Positions 5,499 through 13,082 of a DNA stretch of 34,876 nt are shown here, piece by piece (the stretch's first letter is position 1; each line of letters begins with the position of its first letter). The position numbers were made by a program, and so were the translations under genes. The notes under the pieces are model-generated. The model had not been told where the DNA came from and did not search any database. It worked only from the letters and a program-made list of their open reading frames with translations. This stretch comes from Gemmatimonadota bacterium. GTDB lineage: Bacteria > Gemmatimonadota > Gemmatimonadetes > Gemmatimonadales > GWC2-71-9. Location: positions 1 through 34,876 of the forward strand of contig JACQVB010000063.1 in NCBI GenBank assembly GCA_016209985.1. Reading direction: 5' to 3'.

Positions 5499-6785
5499 TC
5501 AGACATGATGAAGCGGGGTATTTGCGGGGTACGTGGCTCCGCCGGCGCGCTCGGCTCTCGCCACGTACACCGATGCGACCAGGTCATCCGTCACGTTTAC
5601 CGCGGTGCGTGCCATGCCCATGAGCTGGTCCACGCCCAGGATCAGCGCGATGCCCTCGCCGGGGACATGGACCAGCGCCAGGACGGCGACCAGGAGGGGG
5701 ATCACGCCGAAGGGGATTCCACCGGCCGCGACAGCGCTGAGGCCGGCCATCAGGACGACGACCAGGTAGCCCGCGAAATCAAGCCGCACCACGAATACCT
5801 GCGCCAGGAAGAGGACTACCACCGCGCTGAAGAACGCCGTGCCGGTCTTGTTGAGTGTAGCTCCCAACGGAACGACGAAGCCGGCGATTTCTCGTGGCAC
5901 CAGCAAATCGTCCTCGGCGACTCGGAGGGTGGTCGGCAGGGTGGCGCTCGAGCTCGCCGTGGCAAAGGCGGTGACGACGGCCGGCCAACTTCTCCGGAAG
6001 AAGACGATCGGGCTCATGCCACCCAGTACCCGCACCAACGCCGAGAAGAGGCCGAACTGGAGCACCACCAGACCGATGAGCAGCGCTGCGACGTAGGCGG
6101 CGAGCGAACGGAGAATCCCGAACCCGAAGCGACCGGTCGTTTCGAAGATCAGGCCGGCGACGCCATACGGGGCGAACCGCATGGCAAATCCGACCATCAC
6201 CGCGATTACCCGGTCCAGCGCTTCGACTCCGCGGAGCAGAGGAGCCGTGACCGACCCCGGCAGGCGGGTGAGCGCAAGGCCAAACAACAGGGTGAAGAAG
6301 ATGACGCCGAGCATGTCCCCTCGCGCCGCGGCGTCTATGGGATTTCGCGGAACGATTCCAATCAGGACGTCGATGCTGAACGGCTTGCCCGCCCCTGCCT
6401 GCTGGGCGGCCTGCTCCGAATACGCGCGCATCAGCTCCGCTCGGGTGCCGGGGTCCAGCGCATTCCCCGGGCGAAGCAACTCCGCCATCACCACACCGAA
6501 CAGGGCGGCGAGCGCGGAGGTGGCGACGAAGAAGAGCAAGGCACGAGCCCCGATGCGGCCCAGCCGCCGGACGTCCCCCAGTCCGGCAATGCCCAACGTG
6601 AGCGAGCTGAACACCAGGGGTACGACCAGCATGAAGAGCAGACTCAGGAAGATCTGGCCCAGCGGCCGGGCGATGAATTCGATCGCCCAACTCAGCCCCG
6701 CCGAACCGCGCCAGAGCGCGTTGGCGACCCCGCCGGCCGCCGCGCCCCCCAACAGCCCCATGAAGATCCGACCCTGGAGTGTCAT
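5499..6785 (-). CDS. Dicarboxylate/amino acid:cation symporter (DAACS, GltP/DctA family)
   Basis: A 428-aa inner-membrane transporter with the hydrophobic profile of the glutamate/dicarboxylate:Na+/H+ symporter family. The HP1 serine-rich motif SSSATLP is at 278-284, the TM7 motif reads NKTGT at 312-316, and the TM8 signature GVDQLMGMARTAVNVTDD is at 384-401. Compared with archaeal GltPh, the usual NMDGT is NKTGT, losing the Asp of a sodium site, and the Asp that holds the substrate amino group (GltPh D394) is Gly390. The TM8 Arg (393), Asn (397) and Asp386/Asp401 are kept. Loss of the amine-binding Asp is also seen in DctA, which moves C4-dicarboxylates. The gene starts 15 bp after soxB, so it likely imports a substrate or exports a product of the oxidase. 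Confidence 0.88.
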   Translation of the reverse strand: MTLQGRIFMGLLGGAAAGGVANALWRGSAGLSWAIEFIARPLGQIFLSLLFMLVVPLVFSSLTLGIAGLGDVRRLGRIGARALLFFVATSALAALFGVVMAELLRPGNALDPGTRAELMRAYSEQAAQQAGAGKPFSIDVLIGIVPRNPIDAAARGDMLGVIFFTLLFGLALTRLPGSVTAPLLRGVEALDRVIAVMVGFAMRFAPYGVAGLIFETTGRFGFGILRSLAAYVAALLIGLVVLQFGLFSALVRVLGGMSPIVFFRRSWPAVVTAFATASSSATLPTTLRVAEDDLLVPREIAGFVVPLGATLNKTGTAFFSAVVVLFLAQVFVVRLDFAGYLVVVLMAGLSAVAAGGIPFGVIPLLVAVLALVHVPGEGIALILGVDQLMGMARTAVNVTDDLVASVYVARAERAGGATYPANTPLHHV

Positions 6786-6800
6786 CGGTGGGAGTGCTTC

Positions 6801-8024
6801 CTAGTGCCCGCTGCCCGATGCCGGTCCAGCGGAGGCCTTTTCGTTGATCAGTCGATCGTCCCAGAATCGCTTGATCGAGTAGGGCTTGATGAGATCCGGC
6901 GTCGTCCCTGTTGCGATCAGCTCCGCAATGCGATTGCCCGAGACCGGCCCCGCCTTGAATCCATAGGTGCCCCAGCCGACGTCCAGGACCAGTCCTTCGA
7001 CGCCCGGGACCGTGCCCATGATGGGGCTGTAGTCGGGCGTGACGTCGCAGATACCGGTCCATTGCCGGAGAAGACTCACGTCCCGGAGACAGGGGAACAG
7101 ATCGAGGATGTGACCGGCGGTGCTTTCCAGGAAGCGCAGCGTGGACTGATAACTGTAGGACACGTACGGATCGATCTCGGCCCCGATCACCAGCTCTCCC
7201 CGATCGGTCTGGCTCACATAGGCGTGGAGGTTCTGCGAAACGATCACCTTGTCGAGGAAATGCACGACCGGCTCGGTGACGAAGGCCTGTAGCGGATGAA
7301 TCACCACGGGGAGCTTGAGGTCGAGCAGCCGGGAAAGCCTGGCGCAGAATCCGGCCGTGGCGTTGACGATGACACCGGCCTGAATGTCGCCATGGTTGGT
7401 GCGAACTCCGGTGACCCGACCGTTCGATCGCGCAATACCGACCACCTCGGTGAGCGGGTGGATCGCGACGCCCAGCCGGTCTGACCCACGAGCATAGCCC
7501 CAGACGACGGCGTCGTGCCGGATAAGCCCGCCGGGCGGATGATACAGCGCCGCCAGGATGGGATACCGGGGGTGCGACGACGTATCCATGGCCGGAACCA
7601 GCCGTTTGATTTCGTTGGGCCAGATCAGACGGCTGTCGACGCCCATCACCTGGTTCACATCGGCCCGCAGCCGGAGCACGTTGATGGCGGGCTCGCTGTG
7701 CGCCAACGTCAGGTGGCCCTGTTGCGAGAAGAGCACGTTGAAGCCGAGGTCTGCCGATAATCCTTCAAACAGCTTCAGCGATTCGTCATAGAACGCGACG
7801 CCTTCCGGCGTGCGATAGTTGGAACGGATGATTGCGGTGTTCCGTCCACTGGCACCGCTGCCGATGTAGCTCTTTTCCAGAACCGCGATGTTGCGAACAC
7901 CGCGCTTCGCGAGGTAGTACGCCGTCGCCAGACCGTGCACCCCTCCGCCGATAATGACCACGTCGTATCGGCCCGCCATCGGCCGCCTGGTCCACATGCG
8001 CTCGCGCTGGAAGAGGCGCCACAT
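6801..8024 (-). CDS. soxB: Sarcosine oxidase beta-type subunit (FAD/FMN amine oxidase)
   Basis: A 407-aa flavoprotein of the DAO family, the catalytic subunit that oxidises the N-methyl or amine carbon. The FAD-binding GGGVHG lies near residues 26-31, followed by the TGRNT-like SGASGRNTAIIRSNY segment typical of SoxB. His170 in LIRHDAVVWGYAR matches the histidine that covalently holds FMN in heterotetrameric sarcosine oxidase (His173 in the Stenotrophomonas enzyme). I start it at the ATG at 8024, two bases after the soxG stop, instead of the longer frame from 8141, which would overlap soxG. Length agrees with known SoxB. Substrate may be sarcosine or a related N-alkyl amino acid. Confidence 0.87.
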   Translation of the reverse strand: MWRLFQRERMWTRRPMAGRYDVVIIGGGVHGLATAYYLAKRGVRNIAVLEKSYIGSGASGRNTAIIRSNYRTPEGVAFYDESLKLFEGLSADLGFNVLFSQQGHLTLAHSEPAINVLRLRADVNQVMGVDSRLIWPNEIKRLVPAMDTSSHPRYPILAALYHPPGGLIRHDAVVWGYARGSDRLGVAIHPLTEVVGIARSNGRVTGVRTNHGDIQAGVIVNATAGFCARLSRLLDLKLPVVIHPLQAFVTEPVVHFLDKVIVSQNLHAYVSQTDRGELVIGAEIDPYVSYSYQSTLRFLESTAGHILDLFPCLRDVSLLRQWTGICDVTPDYSPIMGTVPGVEGLVLDVGWGTYGFKAGPVSGNRIAELIATGTTPDLIKPYSIKRFWDDRLINEKASAGPASGSGH

Positions 8025-8026
8025 GA

Positions 8027-8713
8027 TTAGCGGGCCGCCGTCAGGGCCGCGGTATGCCAGGGGCCGCCGAGAAGCTGTTGCGCCGCCAACCCGAACGGCA
8101 CCAACCCGAGATCCTTCCCGGCCGCGCGGATGGCATCCCACGCGTACTCGGCGACATCCCGAGTAACCAACAACCAGAATGCGGGCATCTCACCCCAGTC
8201 TTCGCGGTGGATGATGACATGAACCTTGGCCAGGCCGGCTTGGACCGTGGCCGCGTGCGGCAGCATGCCGTCCCGCAGATCTACGGCGACGAGCCGGGCC
8301 AGGATGTCACGGGCCTTTGGCCCCACCAGGGCGAAGGCCGCAAACCCGGACGTCACGTCGGTCACGTGAAGGCATCCTTTGGCGGGGTCGGTCTCGAACC
8401 GTGCAGCAAGCTCGGGCTGCTCGCCCGGAATGGTGAGAATCAGCGCGTGTCCCGGCTTCAATCGCAGCGTCGTAAGTTCGCGGTTGTTCGCGGACCCTGC
8501 CAGAAACGATTCGACACCCGCGCCTTTCAGGTCGAGCTTGCCCATGGCGCTCACGTCCATGATTCCCGCATCCCGCTGGACCTGCTGCCGCTCCCGTTCC
8601 GGATCGCCGAAGGAGTCCGGCAGCCGCCATCCGTCGATCTCGGTCCAGCGGGCGCCAGCGGATTCATGTACGGCGTGGACCCCGCTGATTTTCAAAGGTC
8701 TGATCGCGTTCAC
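8027..8713 (-). CDS. soxG: Sarcosine oxidase gamma-type subunit (GcvT-like)
   Basis: A 228-aa protein resembling the folate-binding half of aminomethyltransferases: VSAMGKLDLKGAGVESFLAG, then DVTSGFAAFALVGPKARDIL, then an AEYAWDAIRAAGKDLGLVPFG stretch. In heterotetrameric sarcosine oxidase the gamma subunit contacts the alpha subunit and helps form the cavity for tetrahydrofolate. A GTG start at 8713 lies one base after the soxA TGA, so translation is coupled. The stop is two bases before soxB. The subunit order D-A-G-B differs from the common B-D-A-G order but all four subunits are present. Confidence 0.8.
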   Translation of the reverse strand: MNAIRPLKISGVHAVHESAGARWTEIDGWRLPDSFGDPERERQQVQRDAGIMDVSAMGKLDLKGAGVESFLAGSANNRELTTLRLKPGHALILTIPGEQPELAARFETDPAKGCLHVTDVTSGFAAFALVGPKARDILARLVAVDLRDGMLPHAATVQAGLAKVHVIIHREDWGEMPAFWLLVTRDVAEYAWDAIRAAGKDLGLVPFGLAAQQLLGGPWHTAALTAAR

Positions 8714-8714
8714 G

Positions 8715-11627
8715 TCAGCTCCGGAGTTTCAGGCCTGAAGGATCGTAGAAGGGCTCGCGGACGATCTCCGCCACCCGAAGACGGCCGTTCACCTGCACGT
8801 CGAACCGCCGGCCGTTCTGTGCCAACTCGGCCGGAACCCAGGCAAGGCCGATGCTGGACTCAAGCTGTGCGCTCCATTTCGAACTGGTAACCCGACCCAC
8901 CGGCACGCCGGCGGCGACGACGGCATCGCCCTCGCCGGGGACCACCCGGTCGGCCATTCGAAAGCGAACCAGCTGCTGACGCGGCGCCCGCTTCTCGATT
9001 CCGACCAGGGCTGCCCGCCCGATGAAGTCCGGCTTTTCCAGTTTGACCGACCAGGCGAGATCCGCCTCGAACGGGTTGGAAGCGGCGTCCGTATCGTGGC
9101 CCGGTATGATGTGGGATTTCTCGAGCCGCAGCACGCGCTGCGCTTCGACGCCGAACGGCGCGGCACCGAACTCCCGTCCTTCGGAGAGCAGGACGTCCCA
9201 GAGATAGGCTCCATACTCCGCGGGGAAGTGCACCTCATAACCCAGCTCTCCGAGAAATCCGATCCTCAGCAGCAGCGTAGGCACACCCGCGACGTCGGTC
9301 TGCACGGCGGCGAGATAGGGTGCCGCCTCGTTGTCCAGATCGGCCTGCGAAATCCTGGAGAGGAGGGCGCGGGACTTGGGGCCGGCCACATTGATCGCCG
9401 CATACGCGCTGGTGACGTCGGTGACATGAACGCACCGACTGCCGTCGGCGAGCCACCAATCGAGCCACTGCTCTACGGTCTCCAGCGTTCCGGTGCCGGT
9501 GGTCACGTAGAAGTGCTGGTCACCGAGTCTCGCAACGGTGCCGTCATCCAGAATTACGCCGGCGTCATCGAGCATCAGCCGATAGCGCGTCCGGCCCACC
9601 GGCAAGGTGCTGATGCGGTTGGAATGGATCCAGTCGAGGAATCCGGCGGCATCGGCGCCTTTGACATCGAGCTTGCCCAGCGTCCCCACGTCGATAATAC
9701 CGACGCCGTCGTGAACCAGCCGGGTCTCGGCCTCCACGGTGGTGTACACCGCCGGCCGCTTCCAGGCGCCCATGTCCATCCAGGTGGCGCCGGCTTTGCC
9801 ATGGATGTGATGCAGCGGGGTTCGGCGAATCGGCTCGTGGTGAGGGCCGGCAAGCACGCCGAGCGGGATCGGCTGTGCGGGCGGGCGCGCCGTGGTGCGA
9901 CCGGTGTCCGCCACGGAGCGGCCGGTGTGCGCGGCGCAGATCCCAATCGAGTTGATGTGGCACATCTTGCCCTGGCATGGTCCCATGGTCACCGTGCTGT
10001 ATCGCTTGAGCGTTTCGATGTGATCGAATCCTTCTTCGATCGCCTGGGCGAGGTCCTTTTCCGTGACGTCCTCGCAGAGGCAGACGAAACGCTTCTCGCC
10101 GGCATGCGGCACGTCGCTGAAGGGTCTGACGCTGGCGCCTGGAACCGCGGACGCGGCCCTGCCGCCGAGCTCCTGAACCAGGCGCGCTATCTCAGCGGGA
10201 TCGCCGCGACCGGCGGCGGCGAGCGCGTGCAACCCGGCCAGCCGGCCATCCCGCTGAACCGCGTACAGTCCGGTGACGCCATTCACTTCGCCCGCCGTAT
10301 GCAGGCCGGGGGGCAACTCTTCCGGTATGAATGCGCCCAGCTCTTCCCGGTACTTGAGCTGAGCGCCGGCATGCGCCGCGAGAGCCGCTGCCGGCTCCCA
10401 CCCAGCCGCCAGCGCGATGAGATCACACGAAATGGTCTGCTCCGAGCCGCTGACCGGTTTCCCGGCCGGGTCCAGGCGCACCACAACCGCGCCCTCGACG
10501 TGGCGACGGCCTCGCGCCTCAAGGATGGAATGCGCCGGCAAGTACGTGATGCGGTCGCCCTGGGTAGTGGAGATGGCGGTGGCCCCGCCGCGGTCCGACC
10601 TCGTATCGGCTACGGCGACCACCGAAAGACCGGCCGCAGCCAGTTCGCGAGCGGCGCGGAAGCCCCGATCGCTGTTGGTGACGACGAGCACCCGGTTGCC
10701 CGGGCGGATTCCGTTCAGCACCAACAGGCGCTGCAAGCCGTCCGCCAGGAAGACGCCGGGCAGGTCATTGTTGTGGAAGACCAGCGAATGCTGGAAGCCA
10801 CCGGTTGCGACAACGACTTGTCCGGCACGCACCCGGATCATCCGTTTGCCCTGCGCTACTCCCAACAGCCCGCCCTGATACAGGCCAAAGGCGCTGGCTC
10901 CGGTGAAAACGCGGATGTTGCGCTGCGCGGTGACCTCGTTTGCCAGCGCCCGGCCGAGCTCGTAATCCGGCTTCGAGCTCGCTTCTGATCCAATCAGGTG
11001 CCATTGCAAATGGCCGCCCAATGCGGGCTGGTCGTCGATCAGGACGACGTCGGCTCCAAATCGAGCCCCTTCCAGAGCGGCCGCCATCCCCGCCGGTCCC
11101 CCACCGACCACCGCGATGTCGGCATGCAGGTGCAATCGCTCACCTTCGCGCGGCAGGTGACGGGTGGGATCCATCCTTCCGAGGCCGGTGAAGAACCGCA
11201 GGACCTTTTCGTAAAAAGGCCACGCCCACGCCGGATGAATGAATGTTTTGTAGTAGAACCCGACCGGCAGGAACCACCCCAGGCGATCGAGGACAGCAAA
11301 GAGGTCGAAGTTGAGCGAAGGCCACGCGTGCTGGCTGCGGACCGTCATGCCGTCGCGGACTTCTTGCACGCAGGTTCGCACGTTCGGAACGCCATCCACC
11401 GTCAGCAGACAGTTGGGGCAACGGCCAGCCATGCAGTGCAGCCCGCGGGGGCGATGATACTTGAAGCTGCGGCTCAGGATCCGTTGCCCGGCCGCGTACA
11501 GTGCCGCCGCGACGGTCTCGCCCGCGAAGGCCGCGACGCGACGACCATCGAGCGTGAAATGGACCGGCTTGGAACGGTCTACGCGCTGCGCGGGGTGACT
11601 GGATAGGCGCGCTTCGGGTTGGTTCAC
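8715..11627 (-). CDS. soxA: Sarcosine oxidase alpha-type subunit with two extra 2Fe-2S-type cysteine sets
   Basis: A 970-aa multidomain subunit. Order: ferredoxin-like N-terminal domain, FAD/NAD-binding region (GGGPAG at about 175-180), a second nucleotide-binding segment, then a C-terminal GcvT/THF domain (about 600-970). Cys65, 70, 73 and 86 form CX4CX2CX12C, which fits a plant-type 2Fe-2S cluster, and Cys516, 518, 551 and 556 form a CxC...CxxxxC set as in BFD-like domains of opine oxidase and HcnB. Classical sarcosine oxidase alpha lacks these cysteines as far as I know. The GTG start at 11627 overlaps the soxD TGA by four bases (GTGA), which argues against the longer frame from 11735. The subunit probably passes electrons from the flavin through the clusters. 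Confidence 0.85.
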   Translation of the reverse strand: MNQPEARLSSHPAQRVDRSKPVHFTLDGRRVAAFAGETVAAALYAAGQRILSRSFKYHRPRGLHCMAGRCPNCLLTVDGVPNVRTCVQEVRDGMTVRSQHAWPSLNFDLFAVLDRLGWFLPVGFYYKTFIHPAWAWPFYEKVLRFFTGLGRMDPTRHLPREGERLHLHADIAVVGGGPAGMAAALEGARFGADVVLIDDQPALGGHLQWHLIGSEASSKPDYELGRALANEVTAQRNIRVFTGASAFGLYQGGLLGVAQGKRMIRVRAGQVVVATGGFQHSLVFHNNDLPGVFLADGLQRLLVLNGIRPGNRVLVVTNSDRGFRAARELAAAGLSVVAVADTRSDRGGATAISTTQGDRITYLPAHSILEARGRRHVEGAVVVRLDPAGKPVSGSEQTISCDLIALAAGWEPAAALAAHAGAQLKYREELGAFIPEELPPGLHTAGEVNGVTGLYAVQRDGRLAGLHALAAAGRGDPAEIARLVQELGGRAASAVPGASVRPFSDVPHAGEKRFVCLCEDVTEKDLAQAIEEGFDHIETLKRYSTVTMGPCQGKMCHINSIGICAAHTGRSVADTGRTTARPPAQPIPLGVLAGPHHEPIRRTPLHHIHGKAGATWMDMGAWKRPAVYTTVEAETRLVHDGVGIIDVGTLGKLDVKGADAAGFLDWIHSNRISTLPVGRTRYRLMLDDAGVILDDGTVARLGDQHFYVTTGTGTLETVEQWLDWWLADGSRCVHVTDVTSAYAAINVAGPKSRALLSRISQADLDNEAAPYLAAVQTDVAGVPTLLLRIGFLGELGYEVHFPAEYGAYLWDVLLSEGREFGAAPFGVEAQRVLRLEKSHIIPGHDTDAASNPFEADLAWSVKLEKPDFIGRAALVGIEKRAPRQQLVRFRMADRVVPGEGDAVVAAGVPVGRVTSSKWSAQLESSIGLAWVPAELAQNGRRFDVQVNGRLRVAEIVREPFYDPSGLKLRS

Positions 11628-11893
11628 GTGATCCGGTCGGCGGTTGAAGGTCGAAAGGTCTGGAGTACCGTGTTCGTCCGGGTGTCGCGGACGGCGAGGA
11701 ACCAGGCCTTGCAGCCCATCCGGTGATACCACCACTCGCGCTGGGGGCCCGCCTCGTTCGCGCGGAGATACAGATAGTCGACCCAGGCGTCCTGGGACGC
11801 GGTCGGCTCGGGCCGCCGCTGGAATTCACCGCCAAATCGGAATTCGTATACGTCGCGTGGGCCGCAGTTCGGACAAGAAAGTAGGAACGACAT
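11624..11893 (-). CDS. soxD: Sarcosine oxidase delta-type zinc subunit
   Basis: An 89-aa protein starting MSFLLSCPNCGPRDVYEFRF. Cys7 and Cys10, His57 and Cys61 match the four zinc ligands known in the delta subunit of heterotetrameric sarcosine oxidase (Cys6, Cys9, His59, Cys63), and the W/Y-rich middle is typical of the family. The ATG at 11893 is chosen because homologues start three to six residues before CPxCG; an upstream start at 11944 would add 17 residues unlike the family. It is the first gene of the operon and its stop overlaps the soxA start. Confidence 0.88.
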   Translation of the reverse strand: MSFLLSCPNCGPRDVYEFRFGGEFQRRPEPTASQDAWVDYLYLRANEAGPQREWWYHRMGCKAWFLAVRDTRTNTVLQTFRPSTADRIT

Positions 11894-12005
11894 CCTTATA
11901 TCAGCCGCCCTTTCGGGGTTGAAGGCTCTCCGGTTGATCATCATTGACGAGCTGCGATCCAGGCCGCATGCTAGTTCTCATATTCTGAGAGTGCCGGCCC
12001 GTAAG
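11894..12005. promoter_or_regulatory. Divergent control region between soxD and iclR-type gene
   Basis: This 112-bp region must carry the promoters of both divergent units. TCTCA (11976-11980) and TGAGA (11986-11990) form an inverted repeat separated by TATTC, a possible IclR operator. On the minus strand TTACGG and TATGAG with a 16-nt spacer overlap it, a weak candidate sox promoter. On the plus strand TTGACG lies at 11944-11949. Boxes are assigned by eye. Confidence 0.35.
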
Positions 12006-12776
12006 ATGGCAACCGACATGCTGCAAAAAGCCTTTACGGTTCTCAGCCTATTCACTGCCGATCGCACCAATGTCGGAGTAGTGGAGGCGTCTGAGCTGCT
12101 CGGCCGACCTGCCAGCACCGTCTCTCGCTGGCTGGCCGCCATGGAGCACGCCGGCCTCCTGGATCGCGACGTCCGAACTGGACGTTATCGCTTGGGCCTC
12201 CGACTGATCGGATTCGGCGAAATCGCCCGGCGATCGACCTTCGTTCACAATCTTGCGCTCCCCGCGCTTCACGAGCTGGCCGCGGAAACACGGGAGACCT
12301 CGAGCCTCGGCATTCTCGTCGGCTCGGAGGCCTTTGATGCCGAGGTGGTGGAAAGTCCGCACCTGGTTCGCATCGTGGCCTACCCCGGGCGTCGCTACCC
12401 GTTGCACCCGACCTCGGTGGGCAAGGCGTTGCTCGCATGGCTCGACACCGACCAGGTGAAGCGGCTGCTCCCTAAACGGTTGCAGCGCTATACAGCTGCC
12501 ACCAAGACGGACTTCGAGGAGTTCCTTCGCGACCTGGAGCGAGCACGAAAGGTGGGATACGCCGTTGCCTGGCGCGAATGGTCCGAAGACTCCTGCGGTG
12601 TCGCTGCGCCGATCCGGGATTCGAGTGGCCGGGTCATGTGCGTCCTGTCTATTTCGGCGCCGGTCTCCCGGGTTGCCGAGGCCGACCTCCCGTGGCTTGG
12701 CAAAGTCGTGGTTCGAAGCGCCGATCGTGTGTCGGAAGCGGTGAGATCTGGAGGAAAGGAGGCAGACGACACGTAA
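12006..12776 (+). CDS. IclR-family transcriptional regulator of the sox operon
   Basis: A 256-aa regulator. Residues about 1-70 form the winged helix-turn-helix (VVEASELLGRPASTVSRWLA, then DVRTGRYRLG), and the remainder is the IclR effector-binding domain, with HPTSVGKALLAWL and the GYAVAWREWSEDSCGVAAPI motif. The ATG at 12006 (MATDMLQKAF) matches the usual IclR N-terminus; an upstream start at 11919 would extend into the divergent promoter. It is divergent from soxD, the standard position for a local regulator. A role in controlling the amine-oxidase operon in response to its substrate or a product is inferred. Confidence 0.87.
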   Translation: MATDMLQKAFTVLSLFTADRTNVGVVEASELLGRPASTVSRWLAAMEHAGLLDRDVRTGRYRLGLRLIGFGEIARRSTFVHNLALPALHELAAETRETSSLGILVGSEAFDAEVVESPHLVRIVAYPGRRYPLHPTSVGKALLAWLDTDQVKRLLPKRLQRYTAATKTDFEEFLRDLERARKVGYAVAWREWSEDSCGVAAPIRDSSGRVMCVLSISAPVSRVAEADLPWLGKVVVRSADRVSEAVRSGGKEADDT

Positions 12777-13082
12777 AGCAGCATAAAGGCTTCCATAAAT
12801 TGCGAATTCCTTCATCTGACCGTCCGCTTTCTGGAATCCGCCGCGTCAATGCTACCGCAATTTGGGAATCACTGGCTCGTAACTCAATGATTTACAATAT
12901 CTTGCGCGCCATTAAGCGAGGCCTATCTTAGGGCCCTCTGCCTCGGTCGGCAAGCTCGAGACCGTCCATTGCCCGGCGGCCGAACTCTCGAAATTCGAGG
13001 CGCACGAGCTCACGCGCGCGCGGCCAGGCCAAGCGCGCTACTCGCCAGGGGGCTCCAATCCATGAAGGGGGGACACGCACTC
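12777..13082. other. Intergenic region upstream of the susC-like gene
   Basis: About 306 bp with an A/T-rich stretch near 12780-12910. TACAAT (12893-12898) is a good -10 match but has no clear -35. CTCGAA-A-TTCGAG (12987-12999) is a perfect 6-bp-arm palindrome. No gene is evident; it likely contains the susC promoter. Confidence 0.4.

Noticed and set aside
5100-7292. Long plus-strand open frame of 730 codons
   Set aside because: It lies antisense to the LVIVD, symporter and soxB genes, is rich in Arg, Gln, His and Asp as antisense frames of G+C-rich genes usually are, and shows no domain. The minus-strand genes have clear family motifs.
9096-10988. Plus-strand open frame of 630 codons inside soxA
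   Set aside because: Antisense shadow of soxA; no recognisable domain and shadow-like composition.
6801-11893. Hydrogen cyanide synthase (hcnABC) or opine oxidase operon
   Set aside because: The cysteine sets resemble those enzymes, but the delta zinc subunit, gamma subunit and C-terminal GcvT domain are present, which is the sarcosine-oxidase-type set.
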